64,000 bases of DNA. Source: Armigeres subalbatus (taxonomy: Eukaryota > Arthropoda > Insecta > Diptera > Culicidae). Location: NCBI RefSeq assembly GCF_024139115.2, contig NC_085139.1:139630097-139694096 (forward strand), given 5' to 3'. Positions 39,375 to 50,930 of this stretch are shown here, in pieces. Within the stretch, counting starts at the first letter, position 1, and every line of letters begins with the position of its first letter. Made by a program: the position numbers and the translations under genes. The notes beneath the pieces are model-generated. The model searched no databases. It saw nothing but the letters and a program-made list of their open reading frames with translations, and was not told the origin of the DNA.

Positions 39375-41750
39375 CACAAAACATTCATAGCCCAGGTAAC
39401 AAAGTCGGATTGCTGGAACCTTTCATTGAACCTAGATACCATAAACCTAATGGGGTCATGTTGTCCATATCGGGTGTTGCGAGCGTCCGTCGGCAGGAAG
39501 TTTCGCCGTCTCAAGGATCTCTCCGGAACATAAATATTCATCTCAGAGAGAATAGCTGGAGCATCGAGCTCACTTTACCGCACTTTAGCGATAAAAGCGA
39601 CTTGCATTACAGATCTCCTGTTTTCCAGCGATGCCAGGCCAATTAAGTTGCATCGATGTTCATAAGGAGGAAGACGCACAGGATCACGCCAGTGCCAGTC
39701 GAACAGATTTTCTCTGAACAGCCTCAATACGGTCAATCCAATTCTTGATGTATAGGCACCACACCAGTACAGGAGATTCCAAAATGGGACGAACTAAAGC
39801 ACAGTAGAGTGATTTGAAACAGAGAGGATCACGAAAATCTTTGGGAATCTTGAAGATACGATCAAGCTGCGTGTGCGCCCTCGAAATCACATCTTCATAG
39901 TGAGACCGAAATGTCAGCTCCTTATCCATTATTAAGTACATTGAAATCTTTAACTTCAGTTTTACGCTGAAGTACTTCGCCAGACAGAGAGTAGTCGAAT
40001 ATAATCGGACGCCGCATTCTACAAAAAGTAATGGTGTTGCATTTTCCCACGCAGAGCTCCTAACTATTCCGTTTGCTCCAGCTCTCAAAAGAATCCATGG
40101 TAGCCTGCAATTCCAGACAATCATCTCTGCTTGTAACGACCATGTACATTTTGACATCATCCGCATAAAACACTCGTATACCGCGAGGCAATACAAACGC
40201 TGCATCGTTGAGGAATAACGAAAAAAGCAATGGTTCTAAATTACTCCCCTGTGGCACTCCTGAAGCAATACGGAAAATATCTGAATACTCCGAACCCATT
40301 TGCACTTTCATGAACCGGTCGGATAGATATGATTTAAACCAGCACACAAGTCCAGGCGACACTCCGAGTTTTCCAAGTTTGTGAAGGAGAATGCAGTGAT
40401 TCACGCGATCAAACGCTGACTTAAAGTCTGTACATACCACGTCAACTTGATTACCTGCATCCATTGAGCGGATGCACAAAGACAAGAACTCGACAAGGTT
40501 GATCGTTTTGGAAAGAACGCATGTTGAGCAGTAGAGATGTAAGCCTTGCCTTGCAGGTATCGAAGAGAGCTTTGTTCATGATTATTTCGAAAACTTTCGA
40601 ACAGGCGCTTAACGATGTTATACCCCTGTAGTTCGCAATGTCACATCTGTTTCCCTTCTTGTAGATTGGAGATCGGAATGACGTCTTCCACGCAATGGGA
40701 AAGGTCGCCCTTCGCATGGAACGGTTGAATAATTTCGCCAATGGTACCAGTAAAGCAGCAGAGCACTTTTAAGCAGAGACGATGGAATGCCATCCGGTCC
40801 GGGTGTTGTGGAGTACTTGAGTTTTCGGAATTCCTGTAGTACTTGATCTTCAGAAATTTCAAAAATTCCAAAATCGAAACGATCCGATAAGTCACCATAG
40901 TGCATGCTTGTAGGTAGCCCGTTTTATTTGCGTTTAGTTTGGACAAAATACCAAAACTTTCTAGGATGTTATCGCAGACTCCTCTGCGTACGATCAATAT
41001 ACCTTGCATACGATAAACGATTTAAGCTAGTATATTTGTTGCTAGCCAATACGAAACAACGCTTGGAGTGCGATTATGTCTGTACTTCCGAAGGGCTTAC
41101 ATCTTTTCAGTTTACAAAGATATTTGTTTGTCCAAGAAGGTTTCAGCGGCGGTCGATTGAGTGGTGCATGGAGCTCAATTGCACGCTGAATTTCGCGGTT
41201 GAATATGCCGATAATATCATCCAGATCCCGATCGGAATCTACGAAGCGCCAATCAATTCATAATAGGACGGATGTTAGAAGATTATAATCGGCACGTAGA
41301 AAATCAAACTGGACCCTATCAAGAGATTGTTCAAATTGCAGCGGTACATCCATTTCTATACCGACCTCAATTGGTGGATGAGCGATATCGGCAACAACCA
41401 GATGTTACACTGATTCAGAATCGTAGCAGACTTGCAACGTCCTCTCATTCACCTGGGCCAAATCGAGGGTCCTATTGTTAGTATTCTGTGTGAGGTTCAC
41501 TTGTGTCAAACCATTAAAACAAAATCCATCGTAAAGTGCGTTCTCAGATCGCGTCATCCTTGAATTACTAACATCAATCTTAAATCCACCATTATCAGAA
41601 CGTGTCCAAAGCATTTCGGAGTGGTTGTAGTTCCCCAGAAGAAGAGCAAAATCGTTTTGGTTTAGTTCCAGTGGGAATGTAGAGCCATAGAAGAAGAAGA
41701 ACCTGGACACCGAGGGAAGGCAAGGTGTGACCAGACATTTTTGTTTCTGA
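39375..41750 (-). pseudogene. Decayed endonuclease/RT non-LTR retrotransposon, antisense
   Basis: Reading right to left: endonuclease pieces with LLGNYNHSEMLW (usual GDFN) and RTLDLAQVN at 41405-41680; a linker with WRFVDSDRDLDDIIGIFNRE near 41250; TPGPDGIPSSLLKS near 40800; NYRGITSLSACSKVFEIIM near 40640; DFKSAFDRVNHCILLHKLG near 40420; SGVPQGSNLEPLLFSLFLND and FYADDVKMYM near 40170-40260; the thumb FKSLYCALVRPILES near 39790; and LPPYEHRCNLIGLASLE with ARNTRYGQHDPIRF at 39440-39660. At least five frameshifts break the protein. It belongs to the same broad CR1/Jockey group as 30775-33474 but to another family, and is older. Confidence 0.85.
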
Positions 41751-41833
41751 AAATGCCAACGGCGTACACTGGGATAGAACCAAGGCTCACTGGGTAAGAG
41801 ATAGGCGCGATAACCACTCAATCGCCGCACCAC

Positions 41834-41920
41834 CCAAGTAACTTTTCAAGTTTTTTAACGGTCTTGAAGTGCATATTTTACTCTACAAGAGTGTGATAAA
41901 ACCAGTGTAGAACCAAAATG
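41834..41920 (+). repeat. Dispersed 85-bp repeat, copy 1
   Basis: Matches 55709-55792: CAAGTAAC/CAAGTACC start, TCTTGAAG, then CTCTACAAGAGTGTGATAAAACCAG or variant. The CTCTTGAAG and CTACAAGAG parts can pair. Confidence 0.55.
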
Positions 41921-42340
41921 TTAGTAGGGCGGGGAGCTGTAGATAATAAAAAATAATTCGCAGTCCAAATGTTCGTTTGAACGGGAAATGGAGCCAAAAC
42001 GGGAATAAATTTCGCGCATTAGACTACGTTCCTACCATAAGTATAGGGTTACTGTTTCAGTCCTTCATCTCATATCTGTCATTGTCATCCTATGAAATAC
42101 GACGGAATGAAACGTAAATGAGATTGTTTCTCTATTTTTATAGATTTTTTTTTAATTCGTAATTAGATTTTTTATAGTGAGATTTAGGAATAGTTCCCAT
42201 AGTTCAGTATTACATTGCTTATATATTAACTCTTATTATCAAAAATGTTATTAATTTGCTGGCAATTTGAAGTTTGCATAACCTTTTTTACTGTGCTCTG
42301 AATCTGATGCGTCAAAATGATAATCTGATATGTATGTACG

Positions 42341-43703
42341 CAGCGCCGTAGCGTGTGGTTGGCCAGGTTGGCCCCCGCCAAGGGCGCCAGGCCTTAGGGG
42401 GGCGCCAAAATCAAGAATGTCGATATGGGAAATGATCATAAAATATTCTCAAACTCACTGGTTCAAATTGATTCAGATTCAAGCGATCAGACTATTTCGT
42501 CGATAATGAACGATTCCGCAATCAACTGTTCGACTAGTATCCGGAGAGCCCTTTTCCGTGAATAACTGATACAGGTGTCAGAACGTCGGCTCAGGGGGCA
42601 CGTTTCTCTCAATTTAGGAGATTTGTGCCATCGCCTCCACTAACTGTCTTTTACATAATTAATTTGACGGATTAGGAAAAGAAGAAAAAATATAGAAGGA
42701 AATGAAAATGGCAAGGAGTACGGGACATAATTCTGGGGAGGAAGTCCTAGAAGGGTCAATTTTCAATACGCTAAAGTAGTACACAGTACAGTACAGTACA
42801 GTACACAAATTAGACTGCAAAAAACGTATACACGGATTTTGCGTGAGCTTGAGAAAAAAAAAACAAAAAACACAAAAAACCGAAAATCGGAGCTTTCGCA
42901 TTTGATCCAGTGACATTCCGATACTATTAAACCAGAATCTTGTAAGACAAAGCAAGATGCTGAATATTCGATGTGATTTTTTCTTTTGGTTCTGTATTAA
43001 CTTATTTTACGAATTATTACGTCACTCATCTTACAGCACATGTACAGAATACAGAGCCCGAGCAGCACGAGTCAGACAAAAATGGCTGCAGTAACTTGAC
43101 TGTGACTACATCTAGTCACATATGAGTTGCTGTAACCTATGTAGAACAAGTGTGCTGCTAGGGGTATTTGCATCAACAGATTCCAATAATGATGGCATTG
43201 GTTCAAGCAAATCCAACAGTGCCACTATACTACCGACAGACTGAAGACTTTTCTTGCCAATAAACAACCCACTCAAGACTTGGGTTTTTCTTGATACGAC
43301 TAGGTCCAATTGTTATTACGACCATATACCAAAATTCACTCCAGAGTTGAAGTTGGTGATTCTGAAGGTCATCCAATCCACTCCAAAGTAAGTTTTTTGT
43401 TCGTCTAGGTCCGAGATCGCTCCAATCATCGATCAGCACACATTTCTGGCCTAGCTAGATCCACTCGTGCGTGAATTCGCATCAAGCGAGTTTGAACTTT
43501 TTAGTCGATTTTTAGGAATTTTATTACTTTTAGTAATCCTTACTTTCTACCTCTATATTGGAACATTTGAAGGTTATAGAGGCTTAATTCATGAAGAAAT
43601 AATTACGTGTACCAAGCAAATAAATGTTTTTTGAACATCTGCAAGAAAGGGGCGCCCAGTAAAGGTTTCGCCAAGGGCGCCAGAAGTCCACGCTACGGCT
43701 CTG
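42341..43703. mobile_element. 1.36-kb non-autonomous hAT-like element
   Basis: Left end CAGCGCCGTAGCGTG, right end on the minus strand CAGAGCCGTAGCGTG. A perfect 8-bp target duplication, TATGTACG, lies at 42333-42340 and 43704-43711. GGGCGCC motifs lie just inside both ends. CAG(C/A)GCCGTAGCGTG ends and 8-bp duplications are characteristic of hAT elements. The interior has a short GTACA microsatellite (42784-42810) and no legible transposase. Short minus frames at 42659-42955 and 43112-43439 lack domains. Confidence 0.85.
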
Positions 43704-44717
43704 TATGTACGGCATGATATCATAAAAGTGCGGTATGTACTTGCTCTAGTTGTTCCTCTCGGACGACGTTGGCCGGTAGTGGCCGTAGAAGGTGGTGCAC
43801 ACTCACTTGTGCGCGTACATTCACACTGCCGCGTTCCGCCGCCGGTCGATAAGGGCATGCGTAAGAGGAATGCTCCTCTGCGCTCGGCTTGGTTTTAGCT
43901 GTGTTGCGCTGCGTATGTGGCGAACCAAGCTGTACAAACCAAACCCGTTGCGTGATGATGATGGGATTTTTTTTATGAGATGCTCTCACAGCACAGTTAT
44001 CTGGTGCTATCCGAGATGACGTGCCCATTAGAACGATCACGTATTTTCTTCGGTCAGATTCCTGCAGGTCGTCGTCTACCGTTGCACATTGGGTTGAACC
44101 ACTTATTGTGGGCCTTTAATGCAATATATTGAAGCATATGACCTGTTTTAATTGAAGCGGTCTAAGAATTATTGAGGTAAATTTGACACTGCTCGCTTCG
44201 AATCGCAACAGATCTATTCACTCGTTAATAGTCATTGCTTTTCCTTTACATTTGAAACAACACCACACTCCAATCGTATACTTAAACGATAACCATCAGC
44301 CATAACTTTCGAAAAAATGAAGTGCTGTATCACTTCTACTTCGAAAGATCTTCTGACAGTTTCCATTTTCGATTACAGGGCCCCGATACAAATTGTATAA
44401 TCTGAAAGCGCACGGCACTTGATTGGTATGCAAACGTAAATTTTCCTTTTTCCTTCTCATCTACCCATCTCATCGGCTTTCTTCAAGTTCAGCGAAATTG
44501 GTGCTGCGAAGATGCACGAAGTGCATTTCGAAAAACAAACACCGATCGACACTAAAAGGTGTAATTTGATCTTATCGTTCCGGTGATATAAGCGACCATC
44601 CCGCAGCTCAGCGGCAAAATGCTCGATCATGCATTCGGTTCTGGAATGGCATTGCGCATCTTGATCAAATCTACCGGATCATTAGAAAATTCTGTCGAGA
44701 CAAGACACACAATTCGA

Positions 44718-44796
44718 TGCTTGGTTTAGAAACTACGCAACTAACAACTATTATAGTGCTTAGTAGACACTGAGCTGAGATGTGGCAATATCATAG
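44718..44796 (+). repeat. Very diverged Feilai-like SINE body
   Basis: GCTTGGTTTAGAAACTACGC, AACTAACAACTATTATAGTG and CTTAGTAGACACTGAGCTGA follow the same order as the SINE body at 10797-10860 (CTTGGCTTAGAAACCTCGCA, AATAACTGTGGAAGTG, TTAATGAACACTAAGCTGCG) with many substitutions. Confidence 0.6.
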
Positions 44797-46439
44797 TTGA
44801 ATCGCAAAGATAGAGAGCGAGAGAGTTTCTGGGGGTACAATTTTAGCTATTTTTGATAATAAGTTTTCCAAATTACAACAGCTACGGTATGGTTTGTGCT
44901 GCGAAGAAAATTATTGCAGTTATGGGTGAGCACTCGTAGGTGTGATTTGGTCAGATGCTTGGATTTTCTCGTTTTAGAGATGAATTACTACGTTTATGAG
45001 GTGCGAATTGGCATTAATGTGAGTGCTTATCGCACTACAGCAGATTGCACAGTATTGAGTGCACTTCCGGTACCGGAGTTGAATGATTAATGTAAATTTA
45101 TAGTTTCATGGCGAGTAAGCTTTACGCAATACAAAGGTTATAAAATTTCATTGAAACGTTTCGCTTAAATAATTTAGAAATCTATCTTGACTATCACTTT
45201 CACAATTATTCGCCTAATAGTAGTTACTGGGTACATTTCGTTTTGTAGAAAAATCGAAAAATATTAAGTTCTTATTCAGAATAAGTCTCACTGAATATTA
45301 GATGAGATATACATAAATTTATGAAATAAGTAAGTTGTGTAAAAATCCTTTTTAATAACAATTGAGTGGTGATACGAACCAGACCTGAACCGGAATGTAC
45401 CATTCCCTGAAATGAGTCACGGTAATACTAGCGAATTGCATTGCTAGCCATTTTTTTCGAAATGCCAATTAAATCGATGCTCATTGAGTTGAAAAGCATC
45501 TACCGATGTACACTTGCACACAGAAAGTAGTTACAGATCATTGGCCCGGTAATAGATGGAAGTGATGCTATCATCACCTATGAAATGTTACGAAATACTA
45601 TTCTACGAATTATCCAAGTTTCTCTCGAATTAAGCACATTTTAAGTTATGCCCTTAAGCTCCCAAATTTTGGCAAGCAGGAAACAACCACTTACGACGTG
45701 TGTTTACATTGGAAAGAGTGTGCAATTGAACATTTTCTGTGCGTCCGATAGTACCGGGGATCGTGCAAATTTCACGCGAAATGATTTCGTTCCCACAAGA
45801 AAACCCCACGGGGGAAAAATGCACTCCGGAAGGCAACTGGGAAGTACGCTATCGGAACGCTGATGCTTGATTGCCGAAAACCGCGAAAATTAGCTTGTTT
45901 GTGGCGCTTGAACAGTTGATTCGGCCCCGGGCCTGATAATGACGGTGCGAAACTGAAACATTGTTCACCGGTCAGCGCAGCGGAGAGAGAGAGCCTTCAT
46001 CGCGTGATACATCTAGTGGCATCATCCGAACGGATTGTGGTTGGCCGTTCTGCTGTTTGTTGCAGTTACTTTTTTGAAGTTAGCGATTCGAAACACAATC
46101 GTCACATGTGCTGCTGCTCCGAACCGGGATTGAAATTGGTAAATTTGTTGATTTTCGATCACGCAACCGTCCATTATTTATCAGGTTGCTTGAAAAAAAA
46201 ATAGCGTTGAACGATATCTCCGAACAGAGTCAAGTTTGGTTCGGTTGAGGTGGTTGCACAGATATGGGTGGCCTGAAGTGTCGAAAACTGTATTATTGTT
46301 CCGATGAAGTCTAGTGTAGCAAATAGTTAGAATAATTGAAATAATGACTGGTTTTTGTTTTTGTTTTTCATGTTAGCCCCTTTTCGATAATAATGTTTGC
46401 TCTAGTTTAAAAACAATTATCATCTGGCTCAATAACTAT

Positions 46440-46560
46440 GTTTTGCATTGAAGATGGTCGGGTTCTGGGTTTTCAAATTCGAATCCCGACATGAATCGGG
46501 TCTGGGTCGTGAGTTTAAAAGAAATTTATATATCGGGTTTGGGTCGAGTTCGGGTTTAAT
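46440..46560 (+). repeat. GGGTTCGGGT-type degenerate repeat
   Basis: GGTCGGGTTCTGGGTTT, CGGGTCTGGGTCGTGAG, CGGGTTTGGGTCGAGTTCGG in about 120 bp, partly with inverse words (TTCGAATCCCGACATG). Confidence 0.45.
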
Positions 46561-47406
46561 TGTGTGAAGCCTGACTATCTTTATGTTGTATGACGATTAT
46601 TGTAGTTCTGAGTTAAATATTTAAGTAAAATTAATAGAATATATTTAACCGTATTCATTATTGTTCCTATATAAAAATATTTTTTTTGAAATTGTACAAT
46701 CATACGTATTTGAAAGTTGTGGATAGAATTTCTTCATGTGAATACAGAAGATGCCACACTTTGTAAAATGTAGCAATAATCAAATTATTGGTGAATTAGA
46801 AATATTCATCAATTATAATACGATTCTCTATTCCTCAAAAATCATGTCAATTTTCAGTCGCCAGTTTACTTTCGATAAATCGTCTGTGGGGCACCCTCCT
46901 ATGTGGATTGCACTCTAAGCATCAAATTCAAAACACAATCGTTATATCCCCTTCAGCAAACACTGTATCCAAATATGTGTGTAGATGCAATCAATAAACA
47001 CTCATCGCCCAAGTATCCGATCCGTCGATCGTCTGCTGAGATGATGAAAAGGAAAATAGGTTCGGGTTCTTAATGGAGGCGCGCTCGCTACATTTTTGTT
47101 TCTTAGCCACGTCCACTTTCTCGCGCATCAAGACTCGAGACGGATTCATAAATCCATTATCGTCCTCGTTAGCATGCGAGCAGTAACAGCAGAGCCGCCA
47201 CGTTTGGAGATAGACTATGGCATGAAATCTTTTTAATTGACCTTAAAAGGTTCCACCAAGTATATTTCCGTGTGGCGGTGGTGTGGGCTTGTGCCAAAAA
47301 AAAACTATTAGTCAGAGTGAGGTGAACTTTTAAATCATGGAGTATCGGTCGAGAGTGTTGAGCGATCATGTTTGAAAAATATTACATTATTTACATCACT
47401 TACTCA

Positions 47407-47428
47407 TTTATTTATTTATTTATTTATT
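47407..47428 (+). repeat. (TTTA)n microsatellite
   Basis: Five to six TTTA units. Possibly the tail of a minus-strand LINE end; nothing upstream supports more. Confidence 0.7.
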
Positions 47429-47429
47429 G

Positions 47430-48140
47430 GAGCATATAACCTACAAAGATATGAACATATTGTAGTGGAAAATCTTATTTCTTTCTATCAATATTATCTC
47501 AAAAATATGTTCTAGTGCTCTTCAAGTGGGGAATGCCCATGATAGGTCGGGCATAATTAAAAAAAATGTAAATCCGCCTAACTTCAAAAAATGCCAAAAT
47601 ATTGTACAGATTTTTTTTTATTTTTTTTTTGAGTTATATACTTTACTGGGGCATTGATATTAGCCGGTTTAGTATTAATCAATTTTAAACGCAAGAATTC
47701 AAAGCAAGGATACATTTTTTTTTGCATTCGTGTATAAGGGAACTTACACAGTGGTACTTTTTTGCTTCTTAGGGAACACAAGAAAATGTGCAGGCCGAAA
47801 GTTGACTAAGCTGGACCAGAAATGGAACCTGGCTACTTTCATTATGCACTTGCTTTATAGCCACGCTATCACCACATGTTCGATATATGTTATTCCCAAT
47901 TATGTTATGAACAAATTTAAGTTGCTGTAATAATGTTTGTCTGACTTGTGCTGTATGAGCAAACAAGCAGGGTTAGGAACAAAAAGAGCGCAAACACCAT
48001 TTTCAACATTAGGACGAGGCCGAAGGATCGCTCGGGAGCCTTGACTTTCTTTACCTGCGTCCACTGAAGAGTAGCTCCGCTTCGGATGAACTAATGCGCG
48101 CAATAAGTCAACAGTTCAACGTCTACTTCTTTTCCTACTT
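47430..48140. other. AT-rich DNA, nothing recognised
   Basis: Poly-T tracts near 47611-47630 and short frames only. Confidence 0.35.
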
Positions 48141-48157
48141 TCACGATTTTAATGTTA

Positions 48158-48433
48158 AGAAAATTATTTTGAGCTTTTTAGTGGAATGTTTTCACCTGTC
48201 ATAAGACGAGTTTATACAATCCCATTGAATTCCACCACTTAATTGTATCTTGACAGATACGTATTTCGACCTCAAAAGTAAGGCCGTCTTCAGTGTCTCG
48301 TACTTGACTCGACTCGAGTCAAGTACGAGACACTGAAGACGGCCTTACTTTTGAGGTCAAAATACGTATCTGTCAAGATACAATTAAGTGGTGGAATTCA
48401 ATGGGATTGTATAAACTCGTCTTATGACAGGGG
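48158..48433. repeat. 235-bp near-perfect palindrome within a dispersed repeat
   Basis: 48196-48430 is an inverted repeat with 117-bp arms, a single-base centre at 48313 and one mismatch by eye (CGTATTTCGACC against CGTATTTTGACC). Each arm is the dispersed sequence seen singly at 25239-25420 and 56785-56882. The left side also keeps that repeat's adjoining AGCTTTTTAGTGGAATG. ACGATTTTAATGTTA (48143-48157) and ACGATTTTAATATTA (48434-48448) flank the whole as an imperfect 15-bp direct repeat. Confidence 0.85.
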
Positions 48434-48449
48434 ACGATTTTAATATTAT

Positions 48450-49500
48450 CCAGAGCACCAAAATTAAAACGAATGATTCCTAAAAAAACTCAGTACAATC
48501 AAAGTTTATTGCCTGTTGACCTATCATGGGCATTAATTGCAATGCTTGAAATCGCGTTCCCAAATAAAAAAAAATTAATTCCTTTTTAAATTTCTTTTGA
48601 TATTAAAAAAAACGCTCCATCGTAAATTTGTAATTTTATTTTGAATTCTTCAAAGATTCTGATATTAGTTCGTAAGATTTATCAAATTTATCTTTTACTG
48701 ATCTTGTGCCACATTTACACCACATGAATAAAATCAAACGTTGTTCCATGGGTCACTAAACCAATCTATTGGAATTAATGTTTTATTGAATACTTAGTTT
48801 TGGAGTTTTTCCCAATACTGATTTCGAATGTATTTTCATGCACATATTTGAAGCATGGGAATTAACTCAACATGCAGTTTAACTTGATGCTACTGCAATT
48901 AATTTAAACAATTCTAAATTTTAAAATTAAATCAAAGATAATTGAATATTGAATGTTTATTTATTCGATGGGGGTTGCAGCTTTTTTTACATGCGTCGAA
49001 CTTCCAATACTTTTTGCTGCGTTTATTAAGAAACCCCGAAAAAAGGGGATCATAGTAGTCATTGTCCGTGAACTGACGCGTTTGTGTTTCTTCCCTACAA
49101 TTTATTTTTATCTGTTGTTATTTTTACGGAAACTCTTTTTTTCTGACAAAAACTATGCTAGAGGTTTCTTGGGACGTCACAGATAAAAATGTTTCTTAAT
49201 TTAAAACAGTGTTGGAGGAATCATACTCAAATTTCAATCATCTAGGCCTTATCTGCCGTAATCTGAAAAAGCAACGTATATGCCAAATCACATCACACAA
49301 GTTTTCCATTTTTCTGTTAAAGAACTTGATGAGTGCTACTCATTAACACCTTGCAATTAAGTCGCTTGTAATTCGGCAGCACATAAGTTTTTCAATGATA
49401 CAAATCGCGAGTAAAAACAATTCTCTGATGGGATTGGACTTGCGCTTGATTTCAATCGTGCATAAGATTTGAGAATATGAGTTTTTCCAACACTGATTTT
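48450..49500. other. AT-rich DNA, nothing recognised
   Basis: No supported gene or repeat. The 77-codon frame at 48953-49186 is hydrophobic but has no other support. Confidence 0.35.
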
Positions 49501-49509
49501 TATTGTATT

Positions 49510-49912
49510 TTCATAAGCATTAACATTGAGCATTTCACACAAATTCGAAGGTGGTACAAGCCAAGACTGTTGTATGAGAGTACCATCACTTTCATCCAAT
49601 AAAAAGTAATGCACTCTCCAATAGTCAAGATTTGTCCCGGCCACCGTCAATACGAATGCTGGGGAAGGGGAAGGATGGTTAGTTGGACACCTACTTAAGA
49701 AAGATGCAGAGAATCTACGACTTCTCATAGGTGCCACGGGAGGTTTTGGGATAGTGTGAGGAGGTTATAACAGTAGGAATCGTTTTGGTAGAACGTGAAA
49801 CACAGAAAGATTTAAGATAGAATTACAAAGTAGGAGAGGGACGAGCCTGGAATTGAACCCACGACCTCCTGATTCTAAGGCAGAAGCGGTAGCTACTAGA
49901 CCACCGTGAACT
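49510..49912 (-). mobile_element. Long tRNA-headed SINE, copy 1 (antisense)
   Basis: On the minus strand, GGTGGTCTAGTAGCTACCGC (A box) and GTGGGTTCAATTCCAGG (B box) open the element, followed by the same body as 57352-57794 (GTGTTTCACGTT, CGATTCCTACTGTTATAACC, CATCCTTCCCCTTCC, CAGTCTTGGCTTGTACCACC). It lacks the CGATATCTGTGGTAACGG segment of the other copy. The end resembles AATGTTAATGC. No clean target duplication. Confidence 0.85.
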
Positions 49913-49929
49913 GACGTCTTTTTGGCAGA

Positions 49930-50160
49930 GAGAAAAAAATTTCGCTGCCAAAATGTTGTACCCAAAGTGTATTTTGCACCTAGATACAACATCCGTTTTT
50001 TAGTTGTTTCGTCATTCCATCAAACCACGGTACACGGACGGTAACATATTTACTGCTCAACTTCACTTTATGGTTTTTGAAGGCTTATCCGAGGCCGAAG
50101 TTGTTGGAATCCTTCACCCATGATAAGATGCTCCGTGATCAGATGTCAACGTTGATGAAG
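49930..50160. other. Unassigned DNA
   Basis: Short stretch without recognised features, next to the phrase repeat. Confidence 0.3.
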
Positions 50161-50164
50161 TAGC

Positions 50165-50930
50165 TGATGAACATCCAAGCGGCAGCAGAATAAAATGTAC
50201 CCAAAGATTTAGATATTTTCCATAAATGAATTGGGCAATTGCCCATAAAGCAATAAGGCTAGAAGCAATAAATAAATATAAAATATGAGTTTTCCCCGAA
50301 CAATCCAAAATTTCCATGAACAATAAAGAATATACCAAGAAACAAGAATATATTGGCACCTTTAAAAGTAAGAATTCAAATTATAAAACAAGAATTTTCC
50401 AGAAATTAATCAAATTTTTCCATTAAAAAATACAAAATTTTCATAAGTAAATCAATCAATATTACACAATTACAAAATTTCCCACAAAAAAACTGTCCTC
50501 AATAAAGAGAAATACAATTAGAAGCAGTAGAAAATTCCCATGAAGAAAATAGGAAAAAGCAATAAAATTAATTAAATTATCCATGAACAATACATGCCTT
50601 TAAAAAAGGGCTCATATATGGAAAAAATGCTCAATTTTATCAATTTTTTTATTTTTTTTTTTTCAAGGGTGTTTTCTTATTGTTTAATTGCTCTTTATTG
50701 TTTTTCTGTGAAAGTTTTTAGTTTTTCTTGAAAAAATAAAAATAAATGCTCGGACTATTTGTTAATTGTTCATTGAACTATTTAAAAAATCGTATATCTT
50801 AATGAATAAAATTTGATTTCTTTTCAATAAATGTTAATAAATTTAATAAGTGCTAATATTTTTTTGATTCTTGACAAATTCTTTATTGTTCATGGAAATT
50901 TGCCTTATCATTATGTATAAAAAGCACCAC
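50165..50930. repeat. Foldback of degenerate AATTTTCCATGAACAATAA phrases
   Basis: The left half (to about 50600) repeats words such as AAAATTTCCATGAACAATAA, AGAATTTTCC and CAATTACAAAATTTCCCAC. The right half (50640-50905) has the inverse, TTGTTCATGGAAATTTG and TTATTGTTTTTCTGTGAAAG. A sister element is 60570-61260. No coding capacity. The ends are not sharp. Confidence 0.6.

Larger units (their letters stand above)
43712..47390. other. Mostly single-copy DNA with GC-richer patches
   Basis: GC-richer patches at about 43740-44100 and 45690-46200 show no match to repeats in the window and no accepted gene. Short frames there (43720-44040 minus, 45648-45863 plus) have no domain. GA-rich runs occur near 44808 and 45985. 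These patches may be host regulatory DNA. Confidence 0.3.
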
